Source: Halogranum rubrum (lineage in GTDB: Archaea > Halobacteriota > Halobacteria > Halobacteriales > Haloferacaceae). Taken from it: a DNA stretch of 64,000 nt. The position numbers and the translations under genes were made by a program. Where the stretch lies: assembly GCF_900114455.1 (NCBI RefSeq), contig NZ_FOTC01000001.1:1265058-1329057 (forward strand). Reading direction: 5' to 3'. This document shows, piece by piece, positions 8,490 to 15,048 of this stretch; the first letter of the stretch is position 1, and the number at the start of each line of letters is the position of its first letter. The notes under the pieces are model-generated. The model was not told where the DNA came from. It did no database searches and worked only from the letters and a program-made list of their open reading frames with translations.

Positions 8490-8537
8490 CCGAACAAGGT
8501 AACCCTTAAGTGTCGAAGCGGGGTACGATGTTTTGCC

Positions 8538-8612
8538 GGGTTGGTGGTCTAGCCAGGTTATGACGGCTCCTTCACACGGAGCAGGTCGGCAGTTCGAATC
8601 TGCCCCAACCCA
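8538..8612 (+). tRNA. tRNA-Val (anticodon CAC)
   Basis: The sequence folds as a cloverleaf. The acceptor arms are GGGTTGG and CCAACCC with discriminator A at 8612. The D-arm contains CTAGCCAGGTTATGACGG, the anticodon stem GCTCC/GGAGC encloses loop TTCACAC giving anticodon CAC, and the T-arm carries GTTCGAATC. No intron and no encoded CCA are seen. It decodes GUG valine codons. Confidence 0.95.
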
Positions 8613-8631
8613 CTACATTTTCGCGACGAAC

Positions 8632-8668
8632 CTCACGGCGAGTACCTCGTGTACTCGCCACCCGTGAG
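8632..8668. other. Hairpin between the two copies of the tRNA 3' end
   Basis: A 9-base stem GGCGAGTAC/GTACTCGCC with a 5-base loop sits at 8637-8659. It is extended, across a small bulge, by CTCAC/GTGAG at 8632-8636 and 8664-8668. It could be a transcription terminator for the tRNA or a remnant of mobile DNA. Confidence 0.5.
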
Positions 8669-8739
8669 TCGCGTGAATTCGATACGTGGGGGATTTCGAA
8701 CTGGGGAGTGAAGCGAACGGTAGTGAGCGGAACGACCCG

Positions 8740-8761
8740 AGTTCGAATCTGCCCCAACCCA
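8740..8761 (+). repeat. Second copy of the tRNA-Val 3' end (att-like direct repeat)
   Basis: The last 22 bases of tRNA-Val (8591-8612) recur exactly here, from AGTTCGAATC to CCCCAACCCA. Only the 3' part is repeated, so this is not a second tRNA. Duplicated tRNA 3' ends are the usual footprint of tyrosine-integrase elements (attL/attR). Only 127 bases separate the copies and no integrase is nearby, so it looks like a remnant after loss of an element or a cryptic attachment site. Confidence 0.7.
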
Positions 8762-8878
8762 TTTTCTGACTCTTCGTAACTCTGAGCAGAGCGATCATGG
8801 TTCGTCTCCGCCCCGAATCGTTCTCTCCGCCTTCCTGCTCGTCACGACGCTTTTCACCACACCGGCCCTACACCACTC

Positions 8879-9565
8879 GTGTCATCGTTCACGGCGACGC
8901 TCTTCGACCTCGACGGGACGCTCTGCCGACAGGAGCAAGACGTCGAGACCATCTACTACGGCGCGTTCGAGCAGGCCGGTGTCGACCCGTTCGGTGTCCC
9001 GAGTGACCTCTGGAACGCACTCGACGGTCCACCGCCGACGACGCCCGAGGGACAGACACGGTATCTCACGGGTGGGTTCGTGAAGGTCGCCGCCCAATAC
9101 GACCGCCAGTCGGTCGACCCGACGGCACTCGCCGACGGCTTCCTCGACACCGTCGACTACGCCGCCGTCTCGCTGCTTCCCGGGGCGACGGCGGCGCTCG
9201 ACGCCGCTCGCGGCGAGGGGTTCGTCGGTCTCGTCACCAACGGCCCGGAGTACCGCCAGTCGGTGAAACTCGACGCCCTCAGCCTCGCCGACGCTTTCGA
9301 CGTGGTCGTCTTCGCGGGCGACATGACGCGTCGAAAGCCCCACCGTGACCCGTTCGACCGCGCGCTAGCGAGTATCGAGACGGCCGCCGAGTCGGCGCTG
9401 TACGTCGGGAACTCGTTGGAGTACGACGTCGCCGGCGCACAGGGTGCTGGCCTTCGCGCGGCGTGGTACCGCGAAGACGAAACGGCGGATACAGGAGCCT
9501 ACCGACCCGACTACGTGCTCGACTCGCTGACCGACCTCTCGGCAATCTTCGAGGAGACGCTGTGA
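8879..9565 (+). CDS. HAD-superfamily hydrolase (phosphatase)
   Basis: This 228-residue protein has the haloacid dehalogenase motifs in order. Motif I is FDLDGTLCR with nucleophile Asp near residue 9. A helical cap occupies about 20-100, motif II is the LVTNG strand, motif III has Lys within RRKPHRDPF, and motif IV is VGNSLEYDVAGAQGAG. It should hydrolyse a small phosphate ester such as a phosphoglycolate-like or sugar phosphate substrate. The start is GTG. Its stop overlaps the GTG of the next gene, so the two are co-translated. Confidence 0.9.
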   Translation: MSSFTATLFDLDGTLCRQEQDVETIYYGAFEQAGVDPFGVPSDLWNALDGPPPTTPEGQTRYLTGGFVKVAAQYDRQSVDPTALADGFLDTVDYAAVSLLPGATAALDAARGEGFVGLVTNGPEYRQSVKLDALSLADAFDVVVFAGDMTRRKPHRDPFDRALASIETAAESALYVGNSLEYDVAGAQGAGLRAAWYREDETADTGAYRPDYVLDSLTDLSAIFEETL

Positions 9566-10548
9566 GCGACGCGTGGGACGCCCGAGACGTGCTACGCCAA
9601 GTCGCTCCCGAGCGACGAGTCGCGTCGACGACGTCGATTCGACGGGGTAACCACAAACAGACGACTATCGCCACGTTCGCCGACGGCGACCACGTGGTCG
9701 TCCAACTGTCGAGCGACCCCGACGCGCTCCGGACGGAGTTCGCGCTCGCCCGAGCGGTCCGCGAACGAACGTCGATTCCGGTCCCGTCTGTGGTCGCTGC
9801 AGGCGAAATCGACGACGGAGGCGAGACGGGATACGTCGTCGTCGAGCGTGCTGCAGGCGTCGACCTGCACACGCAGTTCGCCGACTTGTCGAGCGACGAC
9901 CAACGCCGACTCGCCCACTCGTTCGGTCGCTACCTCGCCGAACTCCACGAAGCCTTCCGGTTCGACGGATACGGTAACGTCGTGGCCAGCGGCGGCGACG
10001 GCAAAGCAGAACCGACGACGTTCGAGGTACGGACTCCAGAGACAGCCTGGTCCTCGTGGTTCTACGCGTACGCACGCGAGGGAGTCGACGCACTGCCACC
10101 CGCGTTCGACTCACTCCGAGCGGACCTGTTCGATGCGATTGTAGCGAGTGACCTCCCGACTGCGCCGGCGTCTGTGTTGTTTCCGTGGGACCTTCGGCCC
10201 GGCAACGCACTCGTCGACGACGGGTCGGTCACGGCAGTCCTCGACTGGGGCGACCCACTCGCTGCCGCGGCCGGACTCTCCGTCGCAAAGACAGAGCATC
10301 TCGTCGCCGACTGGTACGTCTCTGATGAAGCGCCGTTGCGGGCGGCGTTCAGAGCGGGGTATCGGTCGGTTCGGCCGCTCCCAGCGACGCCGACACTCTA
10401 TCGTATCGTCGCCGTCGTCCGGTCGGCAGTCGACTCACAGGGTGTCGTGACACGGCCGCAGTATCCGGAACTCGGCGGGCAGGCGGCCGTCGACTTCCAC
10501 GCCGACCGCTTGAGCGACCTGCTCTCGTCGCTCCCACCCGACTCTTGA
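9562..10548 (+). CDS. APH-family phosphotransferase-like kinase
   Basis: This 328-residue protein (GTG at 9562, overlapping the HAD stop) shows the aminoglycoside-phosphotransferase/choline-kinase fold. The N-lobe ends in GYVVVERAAGVDL; the C-lobe has the catalytic loop PWDLRPGNALVDDGSVTAVL followed by DWGDP. The usual HGD of the Brenner motif reads PWD here, while the catalytic Asp, the Asn and the DWGD magnesium Asp are retained. It probably phosphorylates a small hydroxyl compound. Coupling to a HAD phosphatase suggests a metabolite repair or salvage pair. Confidence 0.8.
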   Translation: MSDAWDARDVLRQVAPERRVASTTSIRRGNHKQTTIATFADGDHVVVQLSSDPDALRTEFALARAVRERTSIPVPSVVAAGEIDDGGETGYVVVERAAGVDLHTQFADLSSDDQRRLAHSFGRYLAELHEAFRFDGYGNVVASGGDGKAEPTTFEVRTPETAWSSWFYAYAREGVDALPPAFDSLRADLFDAIVASDLPTAPASVLFPWDLRPGNALVDDGSVTAVLDWGDPLAAAAGLSVAKTEHLVADWYVSDEAPLRAAFRAGYRSVRPLPATPTLYRIVAVVRSAVDSQGVVTRPQYPELGGQAAVDFHADRLSDLLSSLPPDS

Positions 10549-10617
10549 CGGTCGTTGCTGTGACGACGCTTTCGACGGATGGACACCGAGACGACCACGC
10601 TTGTTACCGCCATTCTG

Positions 10618-10664
10618 TTTAGATGAGTGTTTAGATAATTAGCTAAATAGATAATTAGTTATCT
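10618..10664. repeat. AT-rich repeat block upstream of the AOR-like gene
   Basis: In an otherwise G+C-rich region, TAGATAATTAG occurs twice (10632-10642 and 10648-10658, 16 bases apart). GTTTAGAT occurs twice just before, and AGATAATTAGTTATCT forms an inverted repeat at the right end. The block lies about 140 bases before the ATG at 10807 and about 70 after the kinase stop. It looks like a regulator-binding array; the nearer TATA-like element is CTTAA around 10776-10780. Confidence 0.5.
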
Positions 10665-10806
10665 ACTCAACTGTCTGACCAATACTGCGCTCGTCTCGAT
10701 GCAGAGCCACGAGTCTGAGAGGAGGGTGCGACTAGGAGCAAGGCGTTCCGGAAACGGAGGCGTTCGGCACTAACGCTTAACCGCGAGAGCGGCGAACGGT
10801 CGGTGA

Positions 10807-12633
10807 ATGGGTCAGAGGAAGCGGACGATTCTCCGCGTGGACCTCACCACACAAACGGTTCGGAGCGAACGCGTTCGGGAGCGATGGCTTCGAGAGTACG
10901 TCGGTGGGAAGGGACTCGGTGCGCGCTACCTCTACGAGGACGTGCCCGCCGGGGCCGACCCACTGGGGCCGGACAACTGCCTCGCGTTCCTCCTCGGACC
11001 ACTCTCGGGACATCTCCCCGGTGAGACACGGTACGCGGCCGTCACGAAATCACCACTCACGGGAGCGTTCCTCGACTCCTACAGCGGCGGGTCGTTTCCT
11101 GCTCGACTGGCCGGGTCGCTCGGCGAGAGCCTCGGACTGGTGGTCGAAGGACGAGCGAGCGAACCGGTCGTCCTCGTCGTCGACGAGGGAGACGCTCGTA
11201 TCGAACCCGCATCGGACGTGTGGGGTGCCGACACCGTCGAGACGGCCGAGCGGTTCTCCGACGCCGCCGTCGCTTGTATCGGTCCGGCGGGCGAAGCACG
11301 CGTCGGCTACGCGACTATCGCTTCCGACGGTGGCGAGCACCACGCCGGCCGCGGCGGTGCAGGCGCGGTGATGGGCAGTAAGCGACTGAAAGCCGTCGTC
11401 GCTCGGGGCGACCCGCCCGAGACGCCGCCGGACCTCGCTCGGCTTCGAGAGCAGGACGGCGCGGCGTTCGCCGACGGCGAGACGGGCAGGTGGCTCACCG
11501 CAGGCGAGACACTGGAGTCGGTCGACTTCGCCAACGAAGTCGGCGTCCTCGCCAGTGAAGGGTGGCAACACGGGCAGTTCGACGGTGCCGACGACATCGG
11601 TGTCGAGGCTGCCCGAGACGCCTCGGTCGGCCGCGAGAACCCCGAGGACGCAGTTCCGGGCGGGTTCCGCGTCGAGACGGACGGCGACGAGAGCGTCCCA
11701 CGCGGGGCCGCACCGATGACGCTCGGTGCGGGACTGGGTATCGACGACTTCGACGTGGTCGCGGCGCTCGGTGCGACCTGTGACCGACTCGGCCTCGACG
11801 TCATCAGCGCGGGGAACGCCGTCGCGTGGGCGGCACGGGCCGACGAAGACGGCCGAATCGACGCCGACGTCTCGTTCGGCGACGGCGACGCCGCCCGTGA
11901 CTTGCTCGCTCGAATCGCCCGCCGGGATGGGTCCGTCGCCGACGCGCTGGCAGACGGTGTCGATGCAGCCAACGACCGCTTCGGCGGCGACTACATCCCG
12001 ACGGTGAAGTCGATGGCCGTCCCGTCGTACGACCCGCGCGGGGCCGTCGCGATGGCGCTCGCGTACGCGACGAGTGACCGCGGGGGCTGTCACCGCCGGG
12101 CGCGACCCGTCGAACGGGAGGCGTTCGCCCGCGACGACTGGAGCACGGCCGACCGGGTTCGTGCGGTCATCACCGCACAGAACACGCGTTCCGTCCTCTG
12201 GAGTCTCGTCGCCGACGACTTCGCCGGCGAGACGCTCTGGGACGACTTCGGCCGGGAGTGGCTCGCCGCGAGCGGACGCGAGTACAGCCGAGACGAGTTG
12301 CGCGACGCCGGTCGGCGCATCTGGACGCTCGTTCGCCTGTTCAACGTCCGCGAGGGGTTCACCCGCGCGGACGACGAACTACCGACCGCGTTCCGGCGGC
12401 CGCTGACGGGCGGCCCCGCCGCGGGCAGGCGTATCGACGCGGCTGGCTTCGAGCGACTTCTCGACGCCTACTACGCCGCTCGCGGGTGGGGCGACGACGG
12501 CCTGCCGACCCCAGAGGTCGTCGAACGACTCGGCCTCGCCGACGTCGTCGACGCCGATACCCCGCTGAGCGCCGACCCGACGACGGCACCGACCGCCTCG
12601 ACGACCGCTCACCCGGAGACGAACGATGACTGA
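10807..12633 (+). CDS. Aldehyde ferredoxin oxidoreductase family protein lacking the Fe-S cysteines
   Basis: This 608-residue protein belongs to the tungsten-cofactor AOR family. It has the N-terminal domain (RVDLTTQTV, YVGGKGLGARYLYEDVPAGA), the tungstopterin-binding motif RGGAGAVMGSKRLKAVV at 182-198, CDRLGLDVISAGN near 325-337, ATSDRGGCHRRA near 421-432, and the C-terminal GFTRADDELPTAFRR. In characterised AORs a CxxCxxxC motif near residue 290 and a fourth Cys near 490 hold a [4Fe-4S] cluster. Residues 270-310 here contain no Cys, and the fourth position (around 460-475) also lacks one. Aldehyde oxidation with ferredoxin as acceptor is therefore doubtful. It is followed after 2 bases by an acidic protein gene. 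Confidence 0.85.
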   Translation: MGQRKRTILRVDLTTQTVRSERVRERWLREYVGGKGLGARYLYEDVPAGADPLGPDNCLAFLLGPLSGHLPGETRYAAVTKSPLTGAFLDSYSGGSFPARLAGSLGESLGLVVEGRASEPVVLVVDEGDARIEPASDVWGADTVETAERFSDAAVACIGPAGEARVGYATIASDGGEHHAGRGGAGAVMGSKRLKAVVARGDPPETPPDLARLREQDGAAFADGETGRWLTAGETLESVDFANEVGVLASEGWQHGQFDGADDIGVEAARDASVGRENPEDAVPGGFRVETDGDESVPRGAAPMTLGAGLGIDDFDVVAALGATCDRLGLDVISAGNAVAWAARADEDGRIDADVSFGDGDAARDLLARIARRDGSVADALADGVDAANDRFGGDYIPTVKSMAVPSYDPRGAVAMALAYATSDRGGCHRRARPVEREAFARDDWSTADRVRAVITAQNTRSVLWSLVADDFAGETLWDDFGREWLAASGREYSRDELRDAGRRIWTLVRLFNVREGFTRADDELPTAFRRPLTGGPAAGRRIDAAGFERLLDAYYAARGWGDDGLPTPEVVERLGLADVVDADTPLSADPTTAPTASTTAHPETNDD

Positions 12634-12635
12634 CG

Positions 12636-13361
12636 ATGACTGACCGTATCGACCTCGACGAACTGGACGTATCGAGCGACGACGAACCCGAACCGAACCG
12701 CGGCGACTGGTTCTGGAAGGGCGAGGGTGACCCGGACGACGAAGCAGTGAGTACGACTGCAGGCACTCCCGGTGAGAGCGACTCGCCGGGACAGTCCACG
12801 GCCACGGACGAACCGTCGAGTACGGACGACGTGACAGCACAGTCGCACACTGCCGTCCCGCGCGTCCCCCGGAACGACGACGACAAGCCAGTGGGAATCC
12901 CGATGGAGTCCGGCGGCGGTGGTGGGACGGCCGCCCAGCACCGCGACGACGACGCCAGCGACGCGCCGTACGGCGACCCCTACGGCGACACCACTGCCGA
13001 CATGACGCTCGTCTTCACCTACCGGGCGCTCAAGCGACTCGAACTGTTACACGCCGCGCTCTCCGACGCCGAGACGTGGACCGACTACGTCGGCCTCGTC
13101 GGCGAAGTTCCCGCTCACGTGCTGAACAAGTTCCAGCGCGACCAGCGTCTCGACGTCGACTTCTTCAACGGCGGCAGTCTCGGCCCCGCCGAACGCCTCG
13201 CCGAAATCGACCAACATTCGATGTTCTACGCCGAGCGGATGGTCGTCGTCGGCGTCGAAGACGAGTCGTGGGTCGCCGAGGAGGCCGACTGGGAGTTCGT
13301 CGACATCGTCGACGCCGCCGCCGAGGCTGACTGGCCGCTCTCGGAAGACGCATCGAGCTAA
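12636..13361 (+). CDS. Acidic haloarchaeal protein (possibly DUF7124)
   Basis: This 241-residue protein has two parts. The first 120 residues are low-complexity and strongly acidic with a tryptophan motif GDWFWKGEG; the last 115 residues are a compact domain (MTLVFTYRALKRLELLHAAL to the FVDIVDAAAEADW end). I recognise it only as a conserved haloarchaeal unknown. It starts 2 bases after the AOR-like stop, in a duplicated CGATGACTGA context, so it is almost certainly co-transcribed and may be an accessory of that protein. Confidence 0.8.
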   Translation: MTDRIDLDELDVSSDDEPEPNRGDWFWKGEGDPDDEAVSTTAGTPGESDSPGQSTATDEPSSTDDVTAQSHTAVPRVPRNDDDKPVGIPMESGGGGGTAAQHRDDDASDAPYGDPYGDTTADMTLVFTYRALKRLELLHAALSDAETWTDYVGLVGEVPAHVLNKFQRDQRLDVDFFNGGSLGPAERLAEIDQHSMFYAERMVVVGVEDESWVAEEADWEFVDIVDAAAEADWPLSEDASS

Positions 13362-13436
13362 CCGCTCGGCTGCGACGGGTCGTCGATACCTCACGCTGCC
13401 GTAAGCTTTTGTTCACTTCGCTGCGACAGTCCGGCT

Positions 13437-13697
13437 ATGAGTTTTCGAACCGCAGTCAGACAGTCGAACGTCCTGCCCGTCGCCACCGTCGGCGCGGCGG
13501 CGTGGCTCGGATTGACTGTGCTCCAGGTCGTCGGCACGATGGACCCGCTGTGGGGCGGCGAGTCGGTCGGGCAAACCGCCGTCACGGGACTCGTCGGAGC
13601 CCTCGTCATCGCGCTCTCTATCGGCATGCTCCTCGTCTTCCTCGGCGAACTCGGCCACAGCAGCCCTGGACCGCAGACGTGGCCGCCGGAGGAGTAA
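13437..13697 (+). CDS. Small two-helix membrane protein
   Basis: This 86-residue protein has two hydrophobic helices (about residues 14-35 and 48-72) joined by a short loop with DPLWGGES, and a polar C-terminus. No known motif is seen. It has its own upstream AT-richer stretch (AAGCTTTTG at about 13403) at a promoter-like distance, and it is followed 5 bases later by a zinc-ribbon gene. Confidence 0.75.
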   Translation: MSFRTAVRQSNVLPVATVGAAAWLGLTVLQVVGTMDPLWGGESVGQTAVTGLVGALVIALSIGMLLVFLGELGHSSPGPQTWPPEE

Positions 13698-13702
13698 ACG
13701 AG

Positions 13703-13846
13703 ATGACACAGTTCGAGTGCACCGAGTGTGGGCAACTCGGCCGATTCACCGTGATGGACCGCTCGTCGTTCGAGATGGACTGTCCTGCGTGTGAGGAACG
13801 GACGCGCTGGACCGTCGCCTTCGAGGGCGAGGGGGTCACGTTTTGA
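13703..13846 (+). CDS. Zinc-ribbon micro-protein, 47 residues
   Basis: The frame reads MTQFECTECGQLGRFTVMDR, then a second knuckle MDCPACEERTRWTVAFEGEGVTF. Two CxxC pairs make a zinc beta-ribbon. It lies between the membrane protein (5-base gap) and the next gene, whose TTG start overlaps its TGA stop, so the three form a tight operon. Function is unknown. Confidence 0.8.
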   Translation: MTQFECTECGQLGRFTVMDRSSFEMDCPACEERTRWTVAFEGEGVTF

Positions 13847-14181
13847 TTTCGATTCCGATCACCGACCGCTTCCGCGAGGCGGCCAGCGAGTGGGGCGACG
13901 ACCGACTCATGAGCGACGCCGACGCGCTGAAGGCAAAAGCCGAACAGACACTCGTCGAGATAGAGCATCTCGCCTCGGGCGCGAACGAAGTGACGTTCGA
14001 CGTCGACACCGAGGAGGGTGTCATCTACCACGAACCGAGCGACGGACTCGCGCGACTCCTCGCCGCACAGTCGGCGGAGTCGGGTGTCGACGAGACGACG
14101 GTGATGCAGTTCTACGTCGACCTGTTCTCGCGGGCGTTCCTCGACTCAGACGTCCAGCGGCCGCCGTCGAACTTCGACTGA
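13843..14181 (+). CDS. Conserved haloarchaeal protein, 112 residues
   Basis: This acidic 112-residue protein (MISIPITDRFREAASEWGDD...) starts at a TTG that overlaps the previous stop; an ATG at 13909 would lose 22 residues. Its middle contains a conserved-looking LKAKAEQTLVEIEHLASGANEVTFDVDTEEG stretch followed by a helical segment with VMQFYVDLFSRAFLDS. No known domain is recognised. It has no membrane segment and is likely cytosolic. Confidence 0.7.
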   Translation: MISIPITDRFREAASEWGDDRLMSDADALKAKAEQTLVEIEHLASGANEVTFDVDTEEGVIYHEPSDGLARLLAAQSAESGVDETTVMQFYVDLFSRAFLDSDVQRPPSNFD

Positions 14182-14236
14182 CCCCTCTTTCTCCGGGGCC
14201 AAATCGACTAAGAGCGCGGCCGTCGACGGGTCACCC

Positions 14237-14410
14237 ATGGCACACGAAGACACCGGATGGCGACCGAAAGGTGGCGTCGAACCGTACCGCGGGTACGACG
14301 TCTGGGAGTACGAGATTGGCCCTCACGAGGTCAACGACGGTGAAGTCGACGGCGATATCTCGTTCGAGGGCAACGAGACCGACACCGAAGAAAGCGAAGC
14401 AGACGAATAA
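14237..14410 (+). CDS. Acidic micro-protein, 57 residues
   Basis: The frame begins MAHEDTGWRPKGGVEPYRGY, continues DVWEYEIGPHEVNDGE and ends in a Glu/Asp/Thr-rich tail and a TAA. The start-to-stop frame has typical G/C third positions, and the aromatic, ordered N-terminal half suggests a real protein. I do not know a function. It is convergent with the chaperone gene that ends 9 bases away. Confidence 0.65.
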   Translation: MAHEDTGWRPKGGVEPYRGYDVWEYEIGPHEVNDGEVDGDISFEGNETDTEESEADE

Positions 14411-14418
14411 CTGCTCTT

Positions 14419-15048
14419 CTACCGAGCCATCTGCGCGACGAGTTCGTCTTCGAACTCGACGAGACCCTGCAAGACGAGTGCTGCGGCCCTGAACAGGTCG
14501 TCGTCCGTCTCGTCGAGCACGTCGTCGACGAACTCGCCGACCCACGTCGTGAGATGTTCGTCGAGGAAGACGCGCTCGTAGCCGAACGCCTCCTCGGCAC
14601 CGGTCGCCTGCCGACCGATGATCCACCGGAGAAAGGCGAGTTCGACGGCGACGAAGTCGTTCTCTTCGGGGTAGTTCTCCGGCGGGGTCCACCCGGCAGC
14701 GGCGTAACTCGCCTCGACGTCTGCGAGTCCCTGCCCCATGTAGTCGGTGTCGTCGCGGTAGTAGCTCTCGTGGGGCAACACGGGCGGCCGCGGGCCGACG
14801 AAGACGCGGGTGTACTCCACTTCGAGTTCCTCGTGGAGTTCGTCGAGAGGGCGTCCCTGGTTCGCTTCGATGTACGACTGGAGCACGTCGAACCCCTCGT
14901 CGAGCGCGTCGTTGACGTGGCCGTCCGGGACGACGACTTCACCAGCGAGGAGGCTCTCGACGAACTCCCGGTCGGGGACGTCCCAGAACACCTCGATGAC
15001 GAAGTCGACGAGTTCCGTCCGCGCGTCGTAGATGGCGCTGTCGTCCAT
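14419..15048 (-). CDS. TorD/DmsD-type molybdoenzyme assembly chaperone
   Basis: This 209-residue, all-helical, acidic protein begins MDDSAIYDARTELVDFVIEV. It contains the family-like core LEVEYTRVFVGPRPPVLPHESYYRD, where the EYTRVF and P-x-E-S residues match TorD/DmsD chaperones that bind the Tat signal of molybdenum enzymes. Its ATG lies inside the stop of the upstream Fe-S gene. Together they are divergent from a formate-dehydrogenase-type catalytic subunit with a Tat signal, which is the probable client. Confidence 0.88.
   Translation of the reverse strand: MDDSAIYDARTELVDFVIEVFWDVPDREFVESLLAGEVVVPDGHVNDALDEGFDVLQSYIEANQGRPLDELHEELEVEYTRVFVGPRPPVLPHESYYRDDTDYMGQGLADVEASYAAAGWTPPENYPEENDFVAVELAFLRWIIGRQATGAEEAFGYERVFLDEHLTTWVGEFVDDVLDETDDDLFRAAALVLQGLVEFEDELVAQMAR

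Noticed and set aside
8180-8509. Overlapping 109-codon frame starting at 8180
   Set aside because: It overlaps the better-supported gene at 8229 in another frame, is Arg/Thr/Ser-rich, and its start lies over the promoter.
8740-8761. Second tRNA gene
   Set aside because: Only the 3' 22 bases of tRNA-Val are repeated; there is no D-arm, anticodon arm or 5' acceptor strand.
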